Origin: a virus
Reading direction: 5' to 3' (one strand)
IMG/VR virus record: IMGVR_UViG_3300034105_000842
Location: 1-20,016 of that record
DNA length: 20,016 bases
Shown here: piece after piece, positions 7,924 through 13,999 of the stretch
Layout: every line of letters starts with the position of its first letter
How positions within the stretch are numbered: position 1 is the stretch's first letter
Translations under genes and position numbers: made by a program
Notes under the pieces: model-generated
The model's input: only the letters and a program-made list of their open reading frames with translations
The model's database searches: none
Told to the model about the DNA's origin: nothing

Positions 7924-9692
7924 AGATTTCGATTATTGGCCCTGGTTTGATGCCCATACCTCCAAAAGGATGGGGTGCCGTTGAATCTCTTATTTGGGAT
8001 ATGGCTAATGCTCTACAAGAATTGGGCCATAGTGTTCAGATTATTAATACTACTGATGGAAACAAAGTTCTTGCTGCGATTCAAGAACACGATCCAGACT
8101 TTGTTCACATCAATTATGATGACTTCATTGTTCTGTATCCATTCATCAATAAACCAAAGGCGATGACTTCTCACTTTGGATATCTGGAACGACCAGATAT
8201 GATGAATGGGTATGTCAATATCTTTAATAAGTTTGGTGAGTTAAAACCAAACGTATTTTGTTTGTCTGAAGGTATTAAGAACATCTATAAAATCTTCAGT
8301 GGATTTTCAGAGGATAAACTGTTTGTGACTCCAAACGGTGTAAATCTGAATGCATTTACGGTTACCGATCAACCAAAGTATCCTGATCGTAGTATCTATC
8401 TCGCAAAGGTAGATTATCGTAAACGTCAACATATGTTCCAACACATCAAGAGTCTTTGGTTTGCTGGAAACATTGTTGATGAAAGATATGATACGAACAA
8501 TAACTATCTTGGAGAATGGTCAAAAGAAACTCTGTTTCAAGAACTGACTGACTACGGTAATCTAGTTCTGTTATCAGATGGTGAGGCTCATTCTCTGGTG
8601 ATTATGGAAGCCTTTGCTGCAGGTCTGGGTGTTGTGATCAGTGAGTTTGCAACTGCGAACCTGGATGTAGACAAAGAGTTCATCACCGTTATTCCCGAGA
8701 AAAAGATTAAAGATCTGGAATACGTTGAAGAACAAATCATTAAGAACCGAGAGTACTCTGTTGCTCATCGGGAAGAAATTCGTGAATATGCAAAAGAGTT
8801 TGAGTGGAAGAATGTTTTACAAAGACATTATCTTCCTGCAGTTCAAAAACTGATTGAACAAACTTCTACACCAGAACCTCCTGTTCCTACAAACTATCAA
8901 GAGAAAAACAAAGCGAAGTATAAACTAAAGAACTTTGGACCTCTCTACTATATTAATCTGGATGAACAACCAGAACGAAATGCAGAAATGCAATCGATGT
9001 GTAAGTATTGGGGGTTGAAACCAATTCGTATCTCTGCATTTGATGGTCGTAATGATAAGTTAGAACATATCATTGAAGGTACTTATCCTGAAGGTGTTAC
9101 ATCAGGAGAGATTGGATGTGTTACATCACATCTTAAAGCCATCAAACAATGGTATGAAACATCAGATAGCCCTTATGCCGTATTCTCTGAAGACGATGTA
9201 AGTTTTGACACAGCTAAGTTCTGGGGATTTGATTGGGATACTTTTATGTCAAAAGTTCCTTATGATTGGGATTGTATTCAACTTGCGATTATTAATCCTG
9301 GAGTGGTTTATGCAAGTATGCACGCTCGATGGGTCAATGACTTTTCTACGGCGTGTTATATGATCACCAGACATCACGCCAAAAAATTAATCGATCATCA
9401 TTGTGTTGGAGATAAGTTCCGTTTAGATCAAGGTGTAAAACCTAGACCTGTTGCCGATGATTTGATCTATAACTGCGGTAGAACTTATGCCATTCCACTG
9501 TTTCATTACAAGATTGAATTGGGTTCTTCAATTCATCCTGATCACCTTGAAATATTTCACAGAGGAAGTCACGATGGTATTCTGAATCATTGGAAAGAAT
9601 CTCTTGCTCAAATGGAAGATCAAACTGGATTGTTTGATTATGATCCTTATCTTGGTCGCCTCCCTCCAGAGGTTCAAATGAAACAAGCTTGA
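7920..9692 (+). CDS. GT4-GT25 bifunctional glycosyltransferase fusion
   Basis: A 590-residue two-domain protein. Residues 1 to about 313 are a GT4-like GT-B enzyme (GPGLMPIPPKGWGAVESLIWD at 7-27; LLSDGEAHSLVIMEAFAAGLG at about 217-237), paralogous to the preceding gene product. A proline-rich linker (about 315-330) joins a family 25 (LPS-type) glycosyltransferase domain. Its landmarks are YYINLDEQPERN (343-354), the conserved GEIGCVTSHLKAI block (396-408) and the acidic FSEDDVSF motif (422-429). GT25 enzymes transfer galactose or glucose in LPS outer core synthesis. The fusion could add two successive sugars. Its stop codon overlaps the -35 box of the porin promoter, and a terminator follows directly, so it is the last gene of the glycan cluster. 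Confidence 0.8.
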   Translation: MKISIIGPGLMPIPPKGWGAVESLIWDMANALQELGHSVQIINTTDGNKVLAAIQEHDPDFVHINYDDFIVLYPFINKPKAMTSHFGYLERPDMMNGYVNIFNKFGELKPNVFCLSEGIKNIYKIFSGFSEDKLFVTPNGVNLNAFTVTDQPKYPDRSIYLAKVDYRKRQHMFQHIKSLWFAGNIVDERYDTNNNYLGEWSKETLFQELTDYGNLVLLSDGEAHSLVIMEAFAAGLGVVISEFATANLDVDKEFITVIPEKKIKDLEYVEEQIIKNREYSVAHREEIREYAKEFEWKNVLQRHYLPAVQKLIEQTSTPEPPVPTNYQEKNKAKYKLKNFGPLYYINLDEQPERNAEMQSMCKYWGLKPIRISAFDGRNDKLEHIIEGTYPEGVTSGEIGCVTSHLKAIKQWYETSDSPYAVFSEDDVSFDTAKFWGFDWDTFMSKVPYDWDCIQLAIINPGVVYASMHARWVNDFSTACYMITRHHAKKLIDHHCVGDKFRLDQGVKPRPVADDLIYNCGRTYAIPLFHYKIELGSSIHPDHLEIFHRGSHDGILNHWKESLAQMEDQTGLFDYDPYLGRLPPEVQMKQA

Positions 9693-9717
9693 CAACTGTA
9701 AAGAAAACGTGTAATAT
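9689..9717 (+). promoter_or_regulatory. Sigma70-type promoter for the porin gene
   Basis: TTGACA (9689-9694) is followed after exactly 17 bases by TAATAT (9712-9717), close to the bacterial housekeeping consensus. The -35 box overlaps the stop codon of the upstream glycosyltransferase gene. The expected start of transcription, about 9723-9725, lies inside the 5' arm of the terminator hairpin at 9721-9745. It would drive the porin gene by host RNA polymerase. Confidence 0.7.
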
Positions 9718-9720
9718 ACG

Positions 9721-9745
9721 GAGTGTCGAAAGACGCTCTTTTTTT
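9721..9745 (+). terminator. Rho-independent terminator of the glycan cluster
   Basis: A 7-bp stem, GAGTGTC / GACGCTC (one G-T wobble), closes a stable GAAA tetraloop and is followed by seven T. It lies 28 bases after the last glycosyltransferase stop. Because the porin promoter would initiate within the first arm, only transcripts arriving from upstream contain the full hairpin. Confidence 0.8.
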
Positions 9746-9764
9746 ATTTTCAAAAAAACTTTTT

Positions 9765-11267
9765 ATGAAACTCAAACAACTGATGCTCGCACCTGTTGCT
9801 CTGGGAATGGTTGCTCCTGTTGCTGCGAATGCCGCAGATCTGAATATGGCTGCAGTCAACCAATACACTTCTTCAGAACAAGTCTCAAGCATCACTCAAT
9901 TGTCTGATGTAAAACCTACTGACTGGGCTTACCAGGCACTCAGCAATCTGGTTGAGCGTTATGGTTGCGTTGCTGGTTATGAAAATAGTACTTTCCTTGG
10001 TGGAAAACCAATGACCCGTTTTGAGGCCGCGGCTCTTCTGAACGCTTGTCTGGATCGAGTTACGGAGACCACTGATGAACTGAATCGTCTTGCTAACGAT
10101 TTCGCAAAGGAACTTGGTATCCTTCGTGGTCGTGTTGCTAAACTGGAGAAACAGTCTACTGCTCTGCAGGCACAACAGTTCTCCACCACTACCAAACTCA
10201 AGGGTGAAGCAACCTTCGTTCTGGGTGGTGTAGATGGTGCCCGTCTTGCTAACAGCAGCAATGTCGGTAACACTGCTTTCAATTACGATCTTCGTCTGAG
10301 CTTTGATACCTCCTTCACTGGTAAGGATCTGCTCAAGACTCGTCTGCGTTCTGGTAACTTCTCCAGTCAACCCTTCGGTTCTTCCTCGTCTCTGTTCAAA
10401 CTGGACAAGGCAGAAACCTATGCGAACACGATGACGCTTGATCGTCTGTATTATCGCTTCCCTGGTCTCACTAAAGGTGTCTATCTGACTGCTGGTGCTC
10501 AGGTTCGTAATACCGAAATGGCTTGGGTTCCTACTGCCTATAAGTCGGACGTTCTTGACTTCTTCTCCGTTGCTGGTGCTCCTGGTGTCTATAACAAGGC
10601 AACTGGTTCTGGTTTCGGTGTGGAATGGGTACAACCTGTCAAGAAGGGTAAGCCTGGTTTCGTTGCCAATCTGAACTATGTTGCTCAGAACGGAAACGAT
10701 TCTACCAAAGGTCAGTTTGATGAAGATGGTTCTCTGAACACTCTTGCTCAAGTTGGTTACCGTGCTCCTCAGTACGGCATCGCATTCGGTTACCGTTATG
10801 GTACTGAAGGTACTCGTGTTCGTAACTTCAATGCTATCGGTGGTGGTTCTGGTGCTCTTGGCGCTAACCAAACCTCCAATGGTTATGCTCTGAATGCTTA
10901 CTGGCAACCCAAGAAGTCGGGTATCATTCCTTCTGTGAGTGGTGCTTATGGTTGGAACACCGTAAGTCTGTCTAACAACCGCACGACTCCTACTGGTGCT
11001 ACCGATTCACAAACTTGGATGGCAGGTCTTCAGTGGAGCGATGTGTTTGCTAAGGGTAATGCCGCTGGTTTTGCCATTGGTGCTCCCGGTAACGCTGCTT
11101 CTCTTGCTGCTGATCGCAAAGCGATTATGTGGGAAGCCTTCTATCGTTACAAAGTTAGCGATGCGATCAGCGTGACTCCTGCTGTGTTCTATGTGTCCAA
11201 CAATCAAGGTCTGAAGCAAGCTTCAGATAACTATGGTGGTGTGATTCAGACTACCTTTAGGTTCTGA
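9765..11267 (+). CDS. SLH-domain outer-membrane porin (OprB/Som-like)
   Basis: The 500-residue product has an N-terminal signal peptide with an AxA-type site (VAPVAANA, then ADL, cleavage near residue 24). An SLH-like domain (about 44-105: LSDVKPTDWAYQALSNL, then MTRFEAAALLNACLDRV) is followed by a short coiled coil (about 105-140) and a long beta-strand-rich region. The protein ends in phenylalanine (TTFRF), as outer-membrane barrels do. This is the domain order of cyanobacterial Som/OprB porins, which anchor to peptidoglycan and pass small solutes. The ATG at 9765 starts the signal peptide; an in-frame GTG at 9723 would add residues encoded inside the terminator hairpin and is rejected. Codon choice looks more host-like and less AT-rich than in the glycan genes. 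It is flanked by terminators and is probably monocistronic, an auxiliary gene taken from a host. Confidence 0.85.
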   Translation: MKLKQLMLAPVALGMVAPVAANAADLNMAAVNQYTSSEQVSSITQLSDVKPTDWAYQALSNLVERYGCVAGYENSTFLGGKPMTRFEAAALLNACLDRVTETTDELNRLANDFAKELGILRGRVAKLEKQSTALQAQQFSTTTKLKGEATFVLGGVDGARLANSSNVGNTAFNYDLRLSFDTSFTGKDLLKTRLRSGNFSSQPFGSSSSLFKLDKAETYANTMTLDRLYYRFPGLTKGVYLTAGAQVRNTEMAWVPTAYKSDVLDFFSVAGAPGVYNKATGSGFGVEWVQPVKKGKPGFVANLNYVAQNGNDSTKGQFDEDGSLNTLAQVGYRAPQYGIAFGYRYGTEGTRVRNFNAIGGGSGALGANQTSNGYALNAYWQPKKSGIIPSVSGAYGWNTVSLSNNRTTPTGATDSQTWMAGLQWSDVFAKGNAAGFAIGAPGNAASLAADRKAIMWEAFYRYKVSDAISVTPAVFYVSNNQGLKQASDNYGGVIQTTFRF

Positions 11268-11297
11268 TCTCCTAACAAATTAAGTATAAATTACTAC

Positions 11298-11324
11298 GGG
11301 GGTGCTTGACACCCCTTTATTTTT
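11298..11324 (+). terminator. Rho-independent terminator after the porin gene
   Basis: GGGGTG (11299-11304) pairs with CACCCC (11310-11315) around a CTTGA loop, followed by TTTATTTTT. The loop and the first bases of the 3' arm contain the TTGACA -35 box of the hli promoter, so the two signals share the same bases. Confidence 0.75.
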
Positions 11325-11334
11325 CCTATATAAT
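11306..11334 (+). promoter_or_regulatory. Full-consensus sigma70 promoter for hli genes
   Basis: TTGACA (11306-11311), 17-base spacer, TATAAT (11329-11334): a perfect match to the housekeeping consensus. Transcription would start near 11341, leaving a leader of about 20 bases before the first hli ATG. Such a strong promoter should be used by unmodified host RNA polymerase, that is, early in infection. Confidence 0.85.
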
Positions 11335-11361
11335 TGTGTAACAATTCTTAACGAATTTACA

Positions 11362-11556
11362 ATGACTGTAACAACTAATGAGTTCGGGCAACAAAATATG
11401 TTTGCCAAAGAACCCACAATGTATTATGAAAACTATGGGATGCTGACTCCCAATCAAGTCAAGGAGAGAACCAATGGGCGTTGGGCAATGGTCGGCTTTG
11501 TTGCTGGTATCATTTCTTATAGTATCACTGGTAACTTCTTCTTCGGAATCTTCTGA
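11362..11556 (+). CDS. hli: High-light-inducible protein (Hli), 64 residues
   Basis: Single-helix chlorophyll-binding protein of the Hlip/LHC superfamily. The chlorophyll-binding helix begins ERTNGRWAMVGF (35-46), carrying the conserved E-x-x-N-G-R-x-A-M signature, and continues through AGIISYSITG with a short FF-rich tail. Such proteins sit in the thylakoid membrane, bind pigment and protect photosystem II when light is excessive. Phage copies are thought to sustain photosynthesis during infection. I chose the ATG at 11362: an earlier in-frame codon at 11302 lies upstream of the predicted transcription start. A second hli follows 16 bases after the stop, behind its own AGGAGG site. Confidence 0.9.
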   Translation: MTVTTNEFGQQNMFAKEPTMYYENYGMLTPNQVKERTNGRWAMVGFVAGIISYSITGNFFFGIF

Positions 11557-11572
11557 CAACTAGGAGGCAATT

Positions 11573-11692
11573 ATGAACAAAATTTTTACTGAAAAGGCAG
11601 AACGTATTAATGGTTGGTTTGCAATGATCGGATTCGTTGCCGCTGCTGGTTCTTATCTGGTCACTGGTCAAATCATTCCTGGTGTGTTTTGA
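11573..11692 (+). CDS. hli: Short high-light-inducible protein, 39 residues
   Basis: A complete 39-codon gene (MNKIFTEKAERINGWFAMIG...) preceded by a strong AGGAGG ribosome-binding site at 11562-11567. It is little more than the chlorophyll-binding helix: ERINGWFAMIGFVAAAGSYL followed by VTGQIIPGVF. The usual arginine of NGR is tryptophan (W15); I recall the same NGW form in other short picocyanobacterial and phage Hlis, so this is probably a subfamily feature. The TGQIIPG ending is typical of the family. It probably works as a thylakoid photoprotective protein, co-transcribed with the preceding hli and the following peroxiredoxin gene. Its stop overlaps an ATG (TGATG) that could also start the next gene. 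Confidence 0.9.
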   Translation: MNKIFTEKAERINGWFAMIGFVAAAGSYLVTGQIIPGVF

Positions 11693-11703
11693 TGGAGGTC
11701 AAA

Positions 11704-12231
11704 ATGCGTAGTGAAGGTTATCAAATTCCTCAAGTCGAATTTACTTTCCGTGAGAACGGTGAATTTGTAACTCGTACTTCCGCAGATCTTTTCGATGGTA
11801 AGCGTGTGGTTATTTTCAGTTTGCCTGGTGCATTCACACCTACTTGCTCTGCTTATCAACTGCCTGGATTTGAAGAGAAGTACGAAGATTTTATTGGACT
11901 TGGCATTGATGACATTTATTGTGTCTCTGTTAATGATGGGTTTGTTATGAATGCCTGGGCACAAGACCAGAACATTGAGAAAGTCAAACTCATTCCAGAC
12001 GGCAATGCTTACTTCACACGTTCTATGGGAATGCTTGTCAACAAGTCTAACCTTGGTTTCGGTGATCGCTCTTGGCGTTATGCTGCAGTTGTGGATAACG
12101 GAGTCATCGAGAAACTATTCGTGGAAGTGGGGCAACGGGACAATGCCGACTCCGACCCTTACGAAGCGACTACTCCAGAAAATGTTCTAGAGTATGTTTC
12201 ATCTAATGTAAAAGTGGGTGCCACCACTTGA
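11704..12231 (+). CDS. Type II (PRX5-like) peroxiredoxin
   Basis: A 175-residue thiol peroxidase of the AhpC/TSA superfamily. The catalytic signature PGAFTPTCS is at 41-49, giving the peroxidatic cysteine C48 with P41 and T45. The conserved arginine lies in RSWRYAAVV (R125). These enzymes reduce hydrogen peroxide and alkyl hydroperoxides using thioredoxin or glutaredoxin. I chose the ATG at 11704, five bases after a GGAGG site; an in-frame ATG at 11692 is possible (four more residues), while the longer frame from 11614 overlaps the hli gene and is unlikely. Placed after two hli genes under one strong promoter, it fits a photo-oxidative stress role. An excellent terminator follows. Confidence 0.9.
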   Translation: MRSEGYQIPQVEFTFRENGEFVTRTSADLFDGKRVVIFSLPGAFTPTCSAYQLPGFEEKYEDFIGLGIDDIYCVSVNDGFVMNAWAQDQNIEKVKLIPDGNAYFTRSMGMLVNKSNLGFGDRSWRYAAVVDNGVIEKLFVEVGQRDNADSDPYEATTPENVLEYVSSNVKVGATT

Positions 12232-12236
12232 TCAAG

Positions 12237-12263
12237 AGACCCTCACAAGAGGGTCTTTTTTTT
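12237..12263 (+). terminator. Rho-independent terminator of the hli-peroxiredoxin unit
   Basis: A perfect 8-bp stem AGACCCTC / GAGGGTCT with an ACAA loop, followed by a run of T (to 12263). It begins six bases after the peroxiredoxin stop. Its last T is the first base of the late promoter box TATAAATA. Confidence 0.9.
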
Positions 12264-12270
12264 ATAAATA
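12263..12270 (+). promoter_or_regulatory. T4-type late promoter TATAAATA
   Basis: An exact match to the T4 late promoter box (recognised by the gp55 sigma-like protein in T4). Transcription would begin about six to seven bases downstream, near 12276, leaving a leader of under 20 bases before the peptidase ATG at 12294. It is the natural start of the late/lysis gene run. Confidence 0.8.
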
Positions 12271-12293
12271 TCTGAGTGTTTGGGCAATATTCA

Positions 12294-12965
12294 ATGACAT
12301 TAGATCTTCATAACTTTTTCAAATTTTATGATGATGGTAATGCAAATCATGTAGCAGCAGTTCAATGGTTGGAAGACAACCTACCTGCTAACTTCATGGA
12401 TGACGCAGAAACCGAGTGGATCGGAATTTTTAGAACTAAACCCCCTACACCAGAAGTTCTTGCAGTTCCATACTTCAATCAAGTAGACAACTACAGAGAT
12501 GCACATAGAACTTGCAACTCTTCATCGTGTGCAATGTGCCTTGCTTTCCTCAAGCCAGGAAGCATCAAAGGTGATGATGAGTACGTTAAGAAAGTATTTG
12601 CGATTGGTGACACGACTGACCATTCGGTCCAGACAAAAGTTCTGGCAGGTTATGGAGTTAAGTCACACTTTAGTTACAATCTTTCTTTTGCTGACATTGA
12701 TAAAAGTCTTGATGCTGGGAAACCTGTTGTTATTGGTATCCTGCATCGCGGCTCTTTATCTAATCCTACTGGTGGGCATATGTGTGTTGTGATTGGTAAG
12801 ACACCAGACGGTAAAGGATACTACGTAAATGATCCATATGGTTCTCTCAACGATAACTACACTGGACCAGTGACAAATGGTAAGAAGACCATTTATACCA
12901 AAGCAGTTCTTAAGCATCGTTGGTGCCCAGGTGGCAACGATGGTTGGGGTAGAATTTTCGACTGA
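12294..12965 (+). CDS. C39-like cysteine peptidase with N-terminal LHNFFKFYD module
   Basis: A 223-residue protein. Residues 1-47 form a module (LDLHNFFKFYD...QWLEDNLP...IFR) that is repeated at the N-terminus of the following lysozyme. Residues about 55-220 match a peptidase C39-like papain fold: oxyanion glutamine in PYFNQVDNY (Q63), a nucleophile block CNSSSCAMCLAF with C74 the likely catalytic cysteine, histidine in GGHMCVVIGK (H162) and aspartate in YYVNDPYG (D180). C39-type domains cleave peptides; a cell-wall peptide or maturation substrate is plausible. The ATG at 12294 follows the late promoter; the earlier in-frame GTG at 12276 sits at the transcription start and is rejected. No signal peptide. 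Next to the lysozyme it may be a second lytic enzyme. Confidence 0.7.
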   Translation: MTLDLHNFFKFYDDGNANHVAAVQWLEDNLPANFMDDAETEWIGIFRTKPPTPEVLAVPYFNQVDNYRDAHRTCNSSSCAMCLAFLKPGSIKGDDEYVKKVFAIGDTTDHSVQTKVLAGYGVKSHFSYNLSFADIDKSLDAGKPVVIGILHRGSLSNPTGGHMCVVIGKTPDGKGYYVNDPYGSLNDNYTGPVTNGKKTIYTKAVLKHRWCPGGNDGWGRIFD

Positions 12966-12976
12966 GGAGAAAACCA

Positions 12977-13645
12977 ATGGCAAGAATCGACTTACACAAC
13001 TTCTTTAAGTTTTACGACGAAAGAAATCCTAATCACGTAAAATCAGTTCAATGGTTGGAAGATAACCTTCCAGTTAAGTTTCTTGAGGATAACGTAGATT
13101 GGGCGGAGATCTTTAGAGGAAAAAAGACTAGTGCTGCACCAGCCCCTGCCGCTGCTGCAGCTCCTGTAACTGGTGGTGATGATGTTCCACAAATGGGCAT
13201 CAAGTTAATCAAGGAGTTTGAAGGATGCCATCTCAAGGCTTATCCTGATCCTCTGAGTGGTGGATTGCCAATCACGATTGGTTGGGGATCTACTCGCAAG
13301 AAGGATGGTTCAGCATTCAAACTTGGTGATACACTCACTCAACAGGAGGCGGATGCACTTCTGATTGAACAATGCAAGAAGGAGTTTCTTCCTGCCCTTC
13401 GTAAAATCCCACACTGGAATGAGATGTCAGATGGAAAAAGAGGAGCTCTGCTCAGCTTTGCTTATAATCTTGGTGCCGGCTTTTACGGTGGTGCTAACTT
13501 TAATACTATTACTAAACGCCTGAAGAATAAAGAGTGGGACCTAGTTCCTGATGCGCTTTATCTCTACAGAAATCCTGGTTCTAATGTAGAAGCAGGACTT
13601 GCTCGTAGAAGAAAAGCAGAAGGTGAATCTTGGAAAAAAGGTTAA
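12977..13645 (+). CDS. GH24 (T4-type) lysozyme / endolysin
   Basis: A 222-residue protein. Residues 1-48 repeat the LHNFFKFYD/QWLEDNLP module of the preceding gene. An Ala/Pro linker (53-64) leads to a GH24 muramidase domain (about 73-222). The catalytic triad seen in T4 lysozyme is present: E82 in EFEG, D91 in YPDP and T100 in PITIGWGST. ALLSFAYNLGAGFYGG and GLARRRKAEGESW are also typical. It hydrolyses the MurNAc-GlcNAc bond of peptidoglycan. No signal peptide is visible, so release would need a holin or delivery as a virion part. A GAGGAG-like ribosome site precedes the ATG (12965-12970). The neighbouring small membrane protein is a holin candidate. Confidence 0.9.
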   Translation: MARIDLHNFFKFYDERNPNHVKSVQWLEDNLPVKFLEDNVDWAEIFRGKKTSAAPAPAAAAAPVTGGDDVPQMGIKLIKEFEGCHLKAYPDPLSGGLPITIGWGSTRKKDGSAFKLGDTLTQQEADALLIEQCKKEFLPALRKIPHWNEMSDGKRGALLSFAYNLGAGFYGGANFNTITKRLKNKEWDLVPDALYLYRNPGSNVEAGLARRRKAEGESWKKG

Positions 13646-13663
13646 CCGTATTTACAAAGGAAA

Positions 13664-13999
13664 ATGACTAACAAGAAAAACGAAAATGCTATGGGACAAC
13701 TAATTCGTATATGTATTTTGGGTTGGTCTGCTGCTCTCCTTACTGCAAGTTATGCGGGTACTCTGTCTAAGATGGATCCTACCTTTATTGCTACTGTCTT
13801 CACAGCATCTGCTGCTACCTTTGGGATTAATACTATGAAGAAAGGTGGTGATGAAGAAGATGAAAAGAAAGAAGAACCAAAAAGAGAGGAGTTTGTGGAA
13901 GCACCCCCAGAACCACCCGCAGAAGAAGTAGCAGCAACTCTTGAAGAAAGAGTTGAAGCACTGGAAGAGGGACAAGTTCAACCCCGCACAGGAGCCTAA
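13664..13999 (+). CDS. Small membrane protein, candidate holin
   Basis: A 111-residue protein with two likely transmembrane helices (about 12-32, IRICILGWSAALLTASYAGT; about 39-57, TFIATVFTASAATFGINT) separated by a short polar loop. A long, highly charged, proline-rich tail follows (62-111, beginning DEEDEKKEEPKREE). Two helices plus a charged C-terminus, placed 18 bases after a lysozyme gene, is a class II holin layout. A holin would make the inner-membrane lesion that releases the endolysin. The tail is longer and more acidic than in typical holins, so an assembly or anchoring role is also possible. A second in-frame ATG (M10, at 13691) lies just before the first helix. GGAAAATG gives a modest ribosome site. 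Confidence 0.45.
   Translation: MTNKKNENAMGQLIRICILGWSAALLTASYAGTLSKMDPTFIATVFTASAATFGINTMKKGGDEEDEKKEEPKREEFVEAPPEPPAEEVAATLEERVEALEEGQVQPRTGA

Noticed and set aside
9723-9764. GTG start for the porin, adding 14 residues
   Set aside because: Those codons fall in the terminator hairpin and the expected transcript start, and they would bury the signal peptide.
9885-10907. Long minus-strand open frame (340 codons) opposite the porin gene
   Set aside because: It lies wholly antisense to a convincing porin gene, has no recognisable domain, and its composition is what the porin codons would give when read backwards.
11614-11703. Longer N-terminus for the peroxiredoxin
   Set aside because: It overlaps the second hli gene in another frame; the residues do not look like peroxiredoxin, and a GGAGG site sits properly before the ATG at 11704.
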